The translations under genes were made by a program, and so were the position numbers. DNA of 16,936 nucleotides from Bdellovibrionaceae bacterium UBA5009 (GTDB lineage: Bacteria > Bdellovibrionota > Bdellovibrionia > Bdellovibrionales > Bdellovibrionaceae): assembly GCA_002396665.1 (NCBI GenBank), contig DGYJ01000097.1, positions 17,033-33,968 of the forward strand, given 5' to 3'. Within the stretch, counting starts at the first letter, position 1, and each line of letters opens with the position of its first letter. Below are positions 6,364 to 14,437 of this stretch, one piece after another. The notes under the pieces are model-generated. The model searched no databases, had not been told where the DNA came from, and saw only the letters and a list, made by a program, of their open reading frames with translations.

Positions 6364-7379
6364 ATTCGCATATCGCTTTAATCGAACTTGAAAAAACTTT
6401 ACAAAAACTGAATTCAACATCCATGGGCCGAAGAGCTTTTTTAAGTTCACTGGGTTTTTTAATGGCCTCATGTGCAACGGCCGAAAGAACGCGCGAACGC
6501 GAGGGCGACAATTCCGGGCAAGAAACTGAAATGTCCGTGGCCGATGAAAAACGAATGACCCAAGAGGTCCTTCCACAGATGAAAAAAGATTATCCCCTTT
6601 TGCAGAATGCAGAAATGCAAAATTATATTTCGCAACTTGGAAATAAAATTGTTCGTGCCAATCAATTGGAAGCCAATCCCTACAACTACACCTTCACAGT
6701 TGTGGATGTGAACTATGTCAATGCCTTTGCCCTGCCTGCGGGAACGGTCTTTGTTACAGCACCATTGATTGCCATGGCAGACACTGAAGCAGAGTTGGCT
6801 GGCGTGATTGGTCACGAAGTAGGACATATCAAAGCGCGCCACACTGCCGAAAGAATGGAGAAAGCAAAAAAATCAGAAAGCAAATCATGGATGTATGCCG
6901 TCGGCGGTGGATTACTTGGTGGATTGGCAGGATACGGTCTGGGCCGCGCCCTGTGCAAGCAAGGTGATAATGAATGCCTGGAAAAAGCGGCGACCTATGG
7001 GGCGGCCGCCGGGGCTGGCGGTGGATTACTTATTCAGAAATATGCATTTATGGCCAACTCCAGAGAAGATGAAATGGAGGCCGATCGCATTGGCTTTAGA
7101 ACAGCTTTGAATGCTGGATATAGCAAAGAGACTGTCGGTCTGTTTTACGAAAAACTTTTAAAAATGGAAGAGCAGTCAAAGCAAAATCAACAACCCATTT
7201 TGGCTTCTTTATCAGACGCGATGTCCACCCATCCGCCATCTCGTGAGCGCGTTCAACAAATGAAACAACTGGCTGCAACAAGTGCAAATTCTGCAAAGAC
7301 AATTGTCACTACTGCAGAGTTTGACCGTATTAAAAAATTATCTTTGAATTGGGCCCAGCAAAAGAAGGTCAATAATTGA
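6360..7379 (+). CDS. M48-family zinc metallopeptidase, probable lipoprotein
   Basis: This is probably a periplasmic, membrane-anchored protease similar to the LoiP/BepA-type group involved in envelope quality control. The zinc site is H152-E-V-G-H156 with a third ligand at E238 in EDEMEADRIGF; STHPPSRER (289-297) is the conserved downstream motif. The N-terminus has 21 residues, then GRRAFLSSLGFLMASC. This combines a twin-arginine-like motif with a lipobox-like end, giving a possible lipidated C38 (methionine at -3 is unusual). The start is ATG 6360 because AAGGAG (6346-6351) lies eight bases upstream; ATG 6423, which would give a short signal peptide, has no site. Between the active-site motif and the third ligand is a glycine-rich hydrophobic insert (about 181-225) with two cysteines. 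The ATGA overlap couples it to tadA. Confidence 0.9.
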   Translation: MNSHIALIELEKTLQKLNSTSMGRRAFLSSLGFLMASCATAERTREREGDNSGQETEMSVADEKRMTQEVLPQMKKDYPLLQNAEMQNYISQLGNKIVRANQLEANPYNYTFTVVDVNYVNAFALPAGTVFVTAPLIAMADTEAELAGVIGHEVGHIKARHTAERMEKAKKSESKSWMYAVGGGLLGGLAGYGLGRALCKQGDNECLEKAATYGAAAGAGGGLLIQKYAFMANSREDEMEADRIGFRTALNAGYSKETVGLFYEKLLKMEEQSKQNQQPILASLSDAMSTHPPSRERVQQMKQLAATSANSAKTIVTTAEFDRIKKLSLNWAQQKKVNN

Positions 7380-7393
7380 TGGCCTAAAGCCAT
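7379..7393. terminator. Small hairpin between convergent genes
   Basis: ATGGC (7379-7383) pairs with GCCAT (7389-7393) around CTAAA, extendable by wobble pairs. It overlaps the stop of the M48 gene and lies three bases from the stop of the facing hydrolase gene. There is no T-run on either side, so its termination strength is doubtful. Confidence 0.3.
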
Positions 7394-7395
7394 TG

Positions 7396-8388
7396 CTATT
7401 TAGGCAAGCGTCCAGTTAAGTTTTTTTCGAAAAAACGAATAATTTCTGTCTGGTTGAGCAAATACATATCTAAAATACTTCGAACGTGGCCATGGGATGT
7501 GTAGCGAATCACATCGGGGTCCCACATCTGCACTAAGCGCTGCTGGTTTTCTGTCGGGACTTTTTGATCCACAAGATCACGTACCATCATCAGGGGCTTT
7601 TGCTTCGCCTTTTCATTGATAAAAAGCTCTGGGGTAAAATGAATATTTTCTTTGAGTGCCGAAAGGTATTCGTCATTGTTTTTAAAGCCGTAAATTTCAA
7701 ATCGTTTTTCACGCAAAGCTTTCACCCGGCGCTCTTGTGAGTTTACTAAAATCGTCGGTAGATCAGCCCCGCCAACCATTAAAACAGCACCAAATAACCT
7801 ATCATCCGTTGCAAAGGCCACTGAGGAATACAAAGAACCCAGGCTTGTTCCCAAAATTTGAGCTGGCTCACCAAGATAATCAAGAATATGTCGAATAGCC
7901 ACTAAAGCACGAAGAGTATACTTATCGTGGGCATCTAAATCTGTATTGTGAATATCATCGCCGTCCCAACTCTTAATAACAACAGTCTTAAACTGCCGAG
8001 AACACGCCAAACTTGCGAAGTTTGTCTCTAGCGGAGAAATGCCAACAATTGTTGGCACAACAACTAAATTCCCTTTTGGCGTTAGGTCCACTTGGGCGAA
8101 CCCATCATGGGGGAAGTAAACAAGTATCTCTAACTTTTGCTGAAGACGAGTGATTGGGTCTTCACTTAGAATTCGTATGGTTTCAACAAAGCAATCTTCA
8201 TCATCTTTTTCTTCACGAATTTTTTTTATTGAAGTGATCGGAGTATGTGAACTCAAAATCATTTTTCCTAGACGTTCCGCCATCTCTTTTTCGGGCAAGT
8301 TTTTTAAATCAGTAAAATAAGCATTATCAGCAAATGAAAAATTAAAAAAACAGATGGTTAAAATGAATATTAAAAAATTAAATTTCAT
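7396..8388 (-). CDS. Exported alpha/beta-hydrolase-like protein
   Basis: The protein has 330 residues. The first 20 form a signal peptide (one Lys, a Phe/Ile-rich core, likely cleavage after SFA), so the mature protein is probably periplasmic. The nucleophile motif is G180-T-S182-L-G184 (GxSxG), preceded by the helix RALVAIRHILDYLG. The candidate acid is D274 in RDLVDQKVPTENQQ, and the histidine is H299 or H301 in YTSHGHVRSI. This order (Ser, Asp, His) fits the alpha/beta-hydrolase fold; VVVPTIVGISP near 110-119 may be the oxyanion-strand region. The substrate cannot be told. The start is ATG 8388, but no Shine-Dalgarno sequence precedes it; a small stem-loop lies there instead. The gene is 63 bases downstream of a response regulator gene on the same strand. 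Confidence 0.75.
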   Translation of the reverse strand: MKFNFLIFILTICFFNFSFADNAYFTDLKNLPEKEMAERLGKMILSSHTPITSIKKIREEKDDEDCFVETIRILSEDPITRLQQKLEILVYFPHDGFAQVDLTPKGNLVVVPTIVGISPLETNFASLACSRQFKTVVIKSWDGDDIHNTDLDAHDKYTLRALVAIRHILDYLGEPAQILGTSLGSLYSSVAFATDDRLFGAVLMVGGADLPTILVNSQERRVKALREKRFEIYGFKNNDEYLSALKENIHFTPELFINEKAKQKPLMMVRDLVDQKVPTENQQRLVQMWDPDVIRYTSHGHVRSILDMYLLNQTEIIRFFEKNLTGRLPK

Positions 8389-8393
8389 AGGAA

Positions 8394-8411
8394 GGACTTA
8401 CTGAAAAGTCC
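8394..8411 (-). other. Stem-loop just upstream of the hydrolase start
   Basis: On the minus strand GGACTT (8411-8406) and AAGTCC (8399-8394) form a perfect six-pair stem with a six-base loop. It ends five bases before the ATG, where a ribosome binding site would normally be. It may be the end of the response regulator transcript or a control of hydrolase translation. Confidence 0.35.
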
Positions 8412-8451
8412 CTAAAATGTCATCTCTTCAGACAGCACACTATAAGGTGAG

Positions 8452-9120
8452 CTAGTCCAAATCAATTTTATAGCCGCTGCCAGGAACAGAGATGATCCGC
8501 CCTGTAAATTTTTCTATCTTTTTCTTAAGATAGTTGATCTGGCTATCCACATTTCTTGCGGTAACTTCTGTATCGCCCCAAACCTGAGTGAGGAATGTTT
8601 CACGCAACACAGGACGTGTTTTATTTTGTATCATGAGCTTTAGGATATCGAATTGTTTCGGTGTGAGCTGAATATCTTCATTAGCAACTGTGACCTTGCG
8701 ACGGATCAAATTCATGCTCAAGTTACCAACACTTAAATCTGTTTCAGCAACATCATCTCTTTGAAATAATCTTTTTATTCTTAAGTGCAATTCTTTAATA
8801 TGAAATGGCTTTGAAACAAAATCATCAGCCCCTCGTTCAAAGGCTAAAATTTTATCCTCAATCGTGGCTGCGCCTGAAACAAAAACAATTGGAAGATACT
8901 TCATGCTTTCTGTTTCACGAATTTTTTGACAAATATCTACGCCCAACAAGCCAGGCATCTTAAAATCTAAAATAACAAGATCAGGATTAAGTTCTGAAAC
9001 TTTTTCCACAGCCAGAGTACTGTCCTGCGTATAAGCGCATTGGTATTCCTCTGAAAGAACTTCACAAAGAAGTTCACAGCTCTCCAGATAGTCATCAACA
9101 ATTAAGATTTGTTTTTTCAC
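8452..9120 (-). CDS. OmpR/PhoB-family response regulator
   Basis: This is a DNA-binding transcription factor controlled by phosphorylation. The 222 residues hold an N-terminal receiver domain (about 3-118). It has the acidic pair D9-D10, phosphoacceptor D52 in VILDFKMPG, switch serine S82 and K104 in VSKPF. A C-terminal winged helix (about 127-222) follows, with LTPKQFDILKLMI, the recognition helix region VTARNVDSQINYLKKKI and the wing ISVPGSGYKI. The start is GTG at 9120-9118, the only start codon before an in-frame TAA upstream. No histidine kinase gene is adjacent, so the partner is unknown. A good promoter lies just upstream. Possible targets include its neighbour, the exported hydrolase, but that is only a guess from position. 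Confidence 0.93.
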   Translation of the reverse strand: MKKQILIVDDYLESCELLCEVLSEEYQCAYTQDSTLAVEKVSELNPDLVILDFKMPGLLGVDICQKIRETESMKYLPIVFVSGAATIEDKILAFERGADDFVSKPFHIKELHLRIKRLFQRDDVAETDLSVGNLSMNLIRRKVTVANEDIQLTPKQFDILKLMIQNKTRPVLRETFLTQVWGDTEVTARNVDSQINYLKKKIEKFTGRIISVPGSGYKIDLD

Positions 9121-9145
9121 AAAATACCCACTTTAAGTATTAGTT

Positions 9146-9173
9146 ATTATCCCTGAGTAAGATAAATGGTCAA
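9146..9173 (-). promoter_or_regulatory. Sigma70-type promoter of the response regulator gene
   Basis: On the minus strand TTGACC (9173-9168) and GATAAT (9151-9146) are 16 bases apart, each matching five of six consensus bases. Transcription would start near 9139, giving a leader of about 19 bases before the GTG start. The -35 lies just after the stop of the SUI1-like gene. Confidence 0.65.
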
Positions 9174-9176
9174 TAC

Positions 9177-9542
9177 TCACTGGCCTTTAAATTTGATTGC
9201 TTTAGCTTGTAGAATTTTTTTTATCGCTTCGCGTTTATCGCCTTGAATTTCTATGCAGGCTAGTTCACGAGTTAAGACATAGGTCCCACCAGTGCCACAC
9301 TTGTTTTTTATCTCTTTAGTTAGGGACTTAAGGAATTCTTCATCCTTGGGCATATCAGCCAAAACTGTAACTGTCTTTCCGCCACGACCGCTTTTTTCAA
9401 TTCGAATATTGGCAACAAATTTTGTTGTATCCGCTTTTTCAAAGGGAATGCAAATGCATTCAGCCATCAGTTTATGGCAGCGCGGGCACTTAATTTTATC
9501 TCTCGGATCGGTGGAATAAACTACTCTGTGGTTTTGACTCAT
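9177..9542 (-). CDS. yciH: SUI1/eIF1-like translation factor (YciH type) with cysteine-rich N-terminus
   Basis: The protein has 121 residues and its C-terminal part (about 44-119) is a SUI1 domain. The signs are SGRGGKTVTV, NKCGTGGTYV and CIEIQGDKREAIKKIL, which correspond to the basic loop, the CGTGG turn and the final strand-helix. Eukaryotic eIF1 checks start-codon choice, and bacterial YciH can act on the 30S initiation complex in vitro. Its role in cells is less clear. The N-terminal segment begins RVVYSTDPRD, as in YciH. It then has C19-x2-C22-x6-C29-x-C31, a likely small zinc-binding knuckle absent from E. coli YciH. The start is ATG 9542, with only a weak GAG upstream. It follows spoVR by 28 bases and may be the last gene of the prkA operon. 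Confidence 0.9.
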   Translation of the reverse strand: MSQNHRVVYSTDPRDKIKCPRCHKLMAECICIPFEKADTTKFVANIRIEKSGRGGKTVTVLADMPKDEEFLKSLTKEIKNKCGTGGTYVLTRELACIEIQGDKREAIKKILQAKAIKFKGQ

Positions 9543-9570
9543 AAAAATTTACAGCTCGTATCAAAATACA

Positions 9571-11103
9571 TTAGGGGTTGCTATTGTTGCTTCCACTTGC
9601 CGGGCCCTGTGGTGCAGATGTTAATTTATGCTGCGTGAATTCCTTACCATCATAACGATAAAGATGGGGTTCACCATCCATGGCCGTCACAAGATTCACG
9701 GGTCTAGACCAAACGACTTGAACGTTTTTAAGGGTTTCCGTCATAAAATCCGGCTGCATATCAATGCCTTCATGCAAATGGGTCAGTAAAAGCTCACCGC
9801 GATTTTCAAAGTTTGCATCTTCAATACGAATAATGGGCTGGCCAAAATTGGTCATGTGAAAAAGAAGTTTGGCCTTAATGGCTTTGAAATCCCTTGTGTC
9901 GACCTCGAATTGACCCGTGCGCTTGTTGAACTTGTAAACAAATAATTTATTTCGAATACAAAAATCTTCAGTCAAAAACTCGTCAATGAAGGTGACATCA
10001 TTATATATTCTACGAACTTCAAAAATTTTTTCGCGTCCCAGATTTAATTTTTTATCCCAATTTTTTCTTTCTTTGACGTCGTCGCACTCTTCCCACTCAC
10101 GGCCAAAGCGACCTTTGTTCCAACGGTCCTCGATATCCCTCATTAATTCTAATCCCACTTTGTAGGGATTGTATCCATTCGGAGCCATGGCCACCACGCC
10201 ACTGTGATGATCTGCAAAATCAATGATTTCAGAATCATTCAAAATATTTTCGGTCATAATTTTAGAATGCCAGTAGCACGCCCAGCCTTCATTCATGGTC
10301 TTGGTCATACCCTGAGGAGAAAAATAATAGGCCTCGTCCCGAATGATCGACATAATGTCCTGCTGCCACTCTTCAAGTGGGGCATTGTGGATTAAAAATT
10401 TTAAAATATCTTTTTCTGGCTGAGATGGATATTTCATTTTTTGCATTTGGGTTTCTTGCAATTTCTTTTTTTGTTCGGCCACAAATTCTGGCGGATTAAT
10501 ATAGTCCCGCATATAAGGTTTATTGACCTTCAGCAAACCCAATCCGTCATTTGGCTTTGCTGGAACTTTTTCTTCAGCTGTCATTGGCAGCTTACTGTCA
10601 TAGGGGCTGTAGCGATCAATTAAGTTTTCTAGACTTAAACAAACGTCAATAAAGTTTTCGACAGTGTCATATCCATATCGGTCAATGTAGCGACGAATGC
10701 GTGTGGCATGATTTGCCATCTGGTCCATCATTTTACGATTTGTTTTTGAAAACCAAATATTGTTTTTAAAAAAATCACAGTGACCATAAACATGGGCCAT
10801 GACCAATTTTTGGTCCATCATCATATTGCCTTCCATAAGATAGGCATAACAAGGGTCCGTATTGATCACCATTTCATAAATTTTAGATAAACCGTACTCG
10901 TAACTTTTTGAAAGCTGCTCGTACTCCATACCAAATTTCCAATGGGGATAGCGTACGGGAAAACCACCATAGGCGGCAAATTGATTGATTTGATCATAGG
11001 TGATCAGTTCGAAAATGGTTTCGAAAAAATCAAGCCCACTCTCAGAGGCCGCTTTAACAATTTTTTTTCGCTCGGCTTCGAGCTCGGGTGTTAAATTTGC
11101 CAC
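9571..11103 (-). CDS. spoVR: SpoVR family protein
   Basis: The protein has 510 residues, the usual size for the SpoVR/YcgB family. It contains conserved stretches such as INTDPCYAYLMEGN (about 80-93), MAHVYGHCDFFKNN (102-115), MNEGWACYWHSKIM (270-283) and YNPYKVGLELMRDIEDRWN (311-329). In Bacillus SpoVR is linked to spore cortex formation, but the family is widespread in non-sporulating bacteria and its biochemical function is unknown. It has no signal peptide or membrane segment. The start is GTG 11103-11101: the preceding TAA of the DUF444 gene is one base away, and the ATG overlapping it is out of frame and reaches a stop after four codons. AGGGCGG upstream can serve as ribosome binding site. 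Gene order prkA-DUF444-spoVR is widely conserved. Confidence 0.95.
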   Translation of the reverse strand: MANLTPELEAERKKIVKAASESGLDFFETIFELITYDQINQFAAYGGFPVRYPHWKFGMEYEQLSKSYEYGLSKIYEMVINTDPCYAYLMEGNMMMDQKLVMAHVYGHCDFFKNNIWFSKTNRKMMDQMANHATRIRRYIDRYGYDTVENFIDVCLSLENLIDRYSPYDSKLPMTAEEKVPAKPNDGLGLLKVNKPYMRDYINPPEFVAEQKKKLQETQMQKMKYPSQPEKDILKFLIHNAPLEEWQQDIMSIIRDEAYYFSPQGMTKTMNEGWACYWHSKIMTENILNDSEIIDFADHHSGVVAMAPNGYNPYKVGLELMRDIEDRWNKGRFGREWEECDDVKERKNWDKKLNLGREKIFEVRRIYNDVTFIDEFLTEDFCIRNKLFVYKFNKRTGQFEVDTRDFKAIKAKLLFHMTNFGQPIIRIEDANFENRGELLLTHLHEGIDMQPDFMTETLKNVQVVWSRPVNLVTAMDGEPHLYRYDGKEFTQHKLTSAPQGPASGSNNSNP

Positions 11104-11104
11104 A

Positions 11105-12199
11105 TTACCGCCCTGGACTTAAAAAGTCGCGGATAGAGTCTAAAATTTTATCTCTGCTTTCAATCTGCGAAAGGACAATGCGTTCGTCGCCTTGGAATTC
11201 TTTTTGCAAATCTTTTAAGAACTGACCACTGCCGTATTTGCTTTCAACCTGGCCATAGCAAAACACGTTTGATATCGGAAGAAAAAACTCTTTCATCAAA
11301 CGCACGCACAATCTCGTGTCTTCGCCACTCCAATTATCGCCATCACTAAAGTGAAAAGGGTAAATATTCCACTCATGAACTGGGTAATCTGTTTCAATAA
11401 TTTGCTGACAAAGCTTGTAAGCAGAACTAATCAGTGTTCCACCGGACTCACTTGTTCTAAAAAAAGTTTCTTCATCAACTTCTTTTGCAGCGGCATCGTG
11501 GATAATAAATCGGGTCTCGAGTCCCTTATAATGTTTTTTCAACCAGGTATTGATCCAAAAACTTTCCAAACGAACTATTTCTTTTTGTTCATCACCCATA
11601 GAGCCCGAAACGTCCATCATATAAATAACGACAGCCTTCGTTTGTGGCTTAGAGATTGTTTTAAATGTTCTGTACTGAAAGTCGCGACGAATCGGAACAA
11701 TCACTGGATCATCGGGATTATATGTTCCAGATGTAACGTATCTTTTCAGGGCTTTTTTATAGGAAGATTTAAAATGGCGAAGACCTTCTGGACCAACCGG
11801 AGCAAGCCCAGAGTACTTCGTCTTCAAGGTCTCGATATTTTTATTCCCTTTGGGCTGAATTCTTGGCAACTGCAACTTTTCACCTAAAATATCTGCCAAT
11901 TCATCCATTGTCAGTTCGGCTTCTAGCATGTGTTCGCCAGGATTTTCACCGGCCTGACCCTTGCCATCCCCGGGCTCACCAACACCTTCACCAGGCTGGC
12001 CGTTGCCTTGGCCAACACCGCCCTCTTGCTTAGGACCATAGCGAAAATTTGGAATATCAATTTGCGGAATCGGAATTTTCACGATTTCGTTTTCACGCTT
12101 CCCAATCATCTCGCCTTGGGAAACGTACTTGCGGAAGTTTTCTTTCACCTTCCCCTTAATGATATCTTTAAATCGGCCTTGGTCCTCTTTAATTGACAT
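11105..12199 (-). CDS. yeaH: DUF444 (YeaH/YhbH) protein with a von Willebrand A-like domain
   Basis: The 364-residue protein belongs to the YeaH/YhbH family, of unknown biochemical role, which is genetically tied to the PrkA kinase. The N-terminal 55 residues are basic and include GKVKENFRKYVSQGE. A glycine-rich low-complexity linker follows (about 58-90, rich in G, E and Q). The C-terminal half has a VWA-like fold with a metal-binding MIDAS motif D196-x-S198-x-S200 (MMDVSGSMGDE), followed by SGGTLISSAY and FHFSDGDNWSGED, which can complete the metal site. No secretion signal is present, so it is cytoplasmic. The start ATG at 12199 overlaps the prkA stop by one base (TAATG), so the two are probably translationally coupled. 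The stop is one base before the spoVR start. Confidence 0.95.
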   Translation of the reverse strand: MSIKEDQGRFKDIIKGKVKENFRKYVSQGEMIGKRENEIVKIPIPQIDIPNFRYGPKQEGGVGQGNGQPGEGVGEPGDGKGQAGENPGEHMLEAELTMDELADILGEKLQLPRIQPKGNKNIETLKTKYSGLAPVGPEGLRHFKSSYKKALKRYVTSGTYNPDDPVIVPIRRDFQYRTFKTISKPQTKAVVIYMMDVSGSMGDEQKEIVRLESFWINTWLKKHYKGLETRFIIHDAAAKEVDEETFFRTSESGGTLISSAYKLCQQIIETDYPVHEWNIYPFHFSDGDNWSGEDTRLCVRLMKEFFLPISNVFCYGQVESKYGSGQFLKDLQKEFQGDERIVLSQIESRDKILDSIRDFLSPGR

Positions 12200-14274
12200 T
12201 ATTTATTCTTCACATCTCCTCGGGCAAAGATACTTGCAACATAGTGCAAGACATCGGTGGCCGAAATTTCGTCATAACCAAAATCTTTGATTAGACGTGT
12301 TTTGACGATCTCGATTTTTTCTTGAGTATCTTTGTCTGCCACAGAGCTCACTAAAGACGTAAGCTTGATGCTGTCCTTTTGATCTTCAAAAAGTTTCAAC
12401 TCAAGAGCTTTGTGAAGTCTTTCATTCATTTTGTAATTGAATTTTTTGCCTTCAATAGCCAAAGCCCCAATGTAGTTCATGATTTCACGGCGGAAATCAT
12501 CTTTTCTGGACTCTGGGATTTCAATTTTCTCTTCAATCGAACGCATCAAACGCTCATCGGGCTCGTCATCCATTCCAGTGAACTGATTACGAACTTTTTC
12601 TTTCTGAGTATAAGCTTTCACATTATCGATGTAGTTTGCACAAAGACGCTGCAAAGCACTTTCATCGGCGCTAATTGCACGTTGAACCTCGGCCTTGATC
12701 ACCTCTTCGTACTCTTGCTTTACGATTCCTAAAAGTTCGCGGTAATCGGATTTTAATTCTTCGCTGGAAATTAAGGAATGATTTTTAAGGCCGGACTCGA
12801 GTTCATTCAAAACCATAAAAGGATTTACTGAACCACGGTTGTTTTGTTGTGAATTAACAATCGCATTCGAAAGTTTGTCCTGAATGTACCGCGGCGAAAT
12901 CCCCTCAAGCCCCTCACGAATCGCTTCTTTGCGTAACTCTTTCACATTGTCTTCTGTGTAATTAGGCAAAGTTTTTCCATTGTACAATTTTAATTTTTGA
13001 ACACGTGTCAGATTGGCTTTTTTCGGTTTTTCTAATCTAGTTAAAATGGCCCACATGGCTGCCATTTCGATTGTGTGCGGAGCAATTGAAATCCCGCGCA
13101 TTTTTTGTGAGTTGAAATCTTTTTTGTAAATATTAATTTCATCTCTCCAACGAGTGATGTAGGGAATATCAATTTTTACAGTACGATCGCGAAGAGCTTC
13201 CATAAATTCATTGTCTTGCAAGCGGCGATACTCGGGCTCATTGGTATGACCAATAATCACTTCATCAATATAAGTTTGAGCAAATTTCTTTGGTTTTACT
13301 CTGTGCTCTTGGGATGCACCCAACAGGTCGTACAAGAAGGCCACGTCAAGCTTAAGAACCTCGACAAACTCAATCATCCCGCGATTTGCTACATTGAATT
13401 CACCATCAAAATTGAAAGCCCGTGGATCAGAATCAGATCCATATTCTGCAATCTTACGATAATTGATATCACCAGTCAGTTCTGTCGAGTCTTGATTTTT
13501 TTCATCCTTAGGTTGAAAAGTTCCTATACCGATACGATCTGCTTCGCTTAAAAATAATCTTTTCACACGAATATGTGAATAGACCTTCATCAAATCACCA
13601 TTGTAGCGATCCATGAGTCCTTTAAAGATGTACCGTGACGGCGGTGAAAGCTCGCCTTCGATTTTCACACGGAAATCACCATCTTGACTGCGATTGATTT
13701 CATCACAAACCTGTTGTCGCATGTCTTCAGGTATTAAAAGTAAAGGCTCTTCGTGCATTGGGCTTGGGAATGAGCGAATGCTTTTCCCCAACAATCCATC
13801 AAGCTCGCCTTTTTCATCAATCCACTCGAAAGTATAAAGCGCCCCTTGATCGGCTTTTGAATAGGCTTCGATTCCTTTTTTAAGCATTCGACAAATTGTC
13901 GATTTCGCACTACCAACTGGGCCATGAAGTAAGATCACGCGTTTTTCTGTGCCATAACCAAGGGCTGCGGCCTTCAAAACATTGACGAGTTTCATCAGTG
14001 CAATATCTAATCCAAAAACGGCATCTTTGCCATTGTTGGCTTTATCATCAAAAAATTTGTAACGAACAACTTGTTTTTTGAAATCGGTGTAGTCCTCTGT
14101 CCCGGCTTCAACAATCATATCGTACATTCTTTGGAATGCATTTCTTGTCACCTTTGGGTTTTTCTTGACGAGATCAAGATACTCTTCAAATGTTCCACTC
14201 CATTGAGTGCTCACAAGAGTGCTTGTTGATTGCCAGCTGTTCACTATATTTTTGAAATCAATCTTTGAGGCCAT
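12199..14274 (-). CDS. prkA: PrkA-family serine protein kinase / AAA ATPase
   Basis: This is a cytoplasmic protein of the PrkA (E. coli YeaG) family, linked to starvation and stress responses; reports differ on whether it acts as a kinase, a protease-like AAA protein or both. The 691 residues are somewhat longer than YeaG (about 644). The P-loop is G118-P-V-G-S-A-K-S-T126. The family signature SPMHEEPLLLIP lies at 171-182. Conserved AAA-core motifs NVANRGMIEFVEVLK (294-308), GASQEH and IIGHTNEPEYRRL follow. The remainder is the PrkA C-terminal domain, largely helical. The start ATG 14274 has GGGGG seven to eight bases upstream. It heads a trio with the DUF444 and spoVR genes, the same set as yeaG, yeaH and ycgB in E. 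coli. Confidence 0.96.
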   Translation of the reverse strand: MASKIDFKNIVNSWQSTSTLVSTQWSGTFEEYLDLVKKNPKVTRNAFQRMYDMIVEAGTEDYTDFKKQVVRYKFFDDKANNGKDAVFGLDIALMKLVNVLKAAALGYGTEKRVILLHGPVGSAKSTICRMLKKGIEAYSKADQGALYTFEWIDEKGELDGLLGKSIRSFPSPMHEEPLLLIPEDMRQQVCDEINRSQDGDFRVKIEGELSPPSRYIFKGLMDRYNGDLMKVYSHIRVKRLFLSEADRIGIGTFQPKDEKNQDSTELTGDINYRKIAEYGSDSDPRAFNFDGEFNVANRGMIEFVEVLKLDVAFLYDLLGASQEHRVKPKKFAQTYIDEVIIGHTNEPEYRRLQDNEFMEALRDRTVKIDIPYITRWRDEINIYKKDFNSQKMRGISIAPHTIEMAAMWAILTRLEKPKKANLTRVQKLKLYNGKTLPNYTEDNVKELRKEAIREGLEGISPRYIQDKLSNAIVNSQQNNRGSVNPFMVLNELESGLKNHSLISSEELKSDYRELLGIVKQEYEEVIKAEVQRAISADESALQRLCANYIDNVKAYTQKEKVRNQFTGMDDEPDERLMRSIEEKIEIPESRKDDFRREIMNYIGALAIEGKKFNYKMNERLHKALELKLFEDQKDSIKLTSLVSSVADKDTQEKIEIVKTRLIKDFGYDEISATDVLHYVASIFARGDVKNK

Positions 14275-14437
14275 AGAGGTTCCCCCTTATGACTTAGATT
14301 ATGCATGATAGAAGATCGGTTAGAGAATTGAAATAAAATGGGAGCGAATGTCAAAAATGTTTTTATGCCAAAAGCATCTGTTTTGCTAGACCATAGTCTT
14401 GCTTATACTGTGGGCCCAAACAAAAAAGATAACAAAC
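14275..14437 (-). promoter_or_regulatory. Upstream region of prkA, possible promoter
   Basis: These 163 bases separate the LolB-like gene from prkA and hold no convincing gene. On the minus strand a CATAAT element (14303-14298) lies just upstream of the ribosome binding site but has no good -35. A perfect TTGACA (14354-14349) has no good -10 at normal distance. A T-run follows the LolB-like stop without a clear stem. A promoter using an alternative sigma factor is possible but cannot be shown. Confidence 0.3.

Noticed and set aside
11101..11105. ATG overlapping the DUF444 stop as the spoVR start
   Set aside because: It is out of frame with SpoVR and meets a stop after four codons; the in-frame start is GTG 11103.
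11351..11887. Open frame of 178 codons on the plus strand
   Set aside because: It lies fully antisense inside the DUF444 gene, whose product is well recognised.
14320..14345. Sigma54 promoter upstream of prkA
   Set aside because: A TGGCA is present further upstream on the minus strand, but there is no GC element at the required distance.
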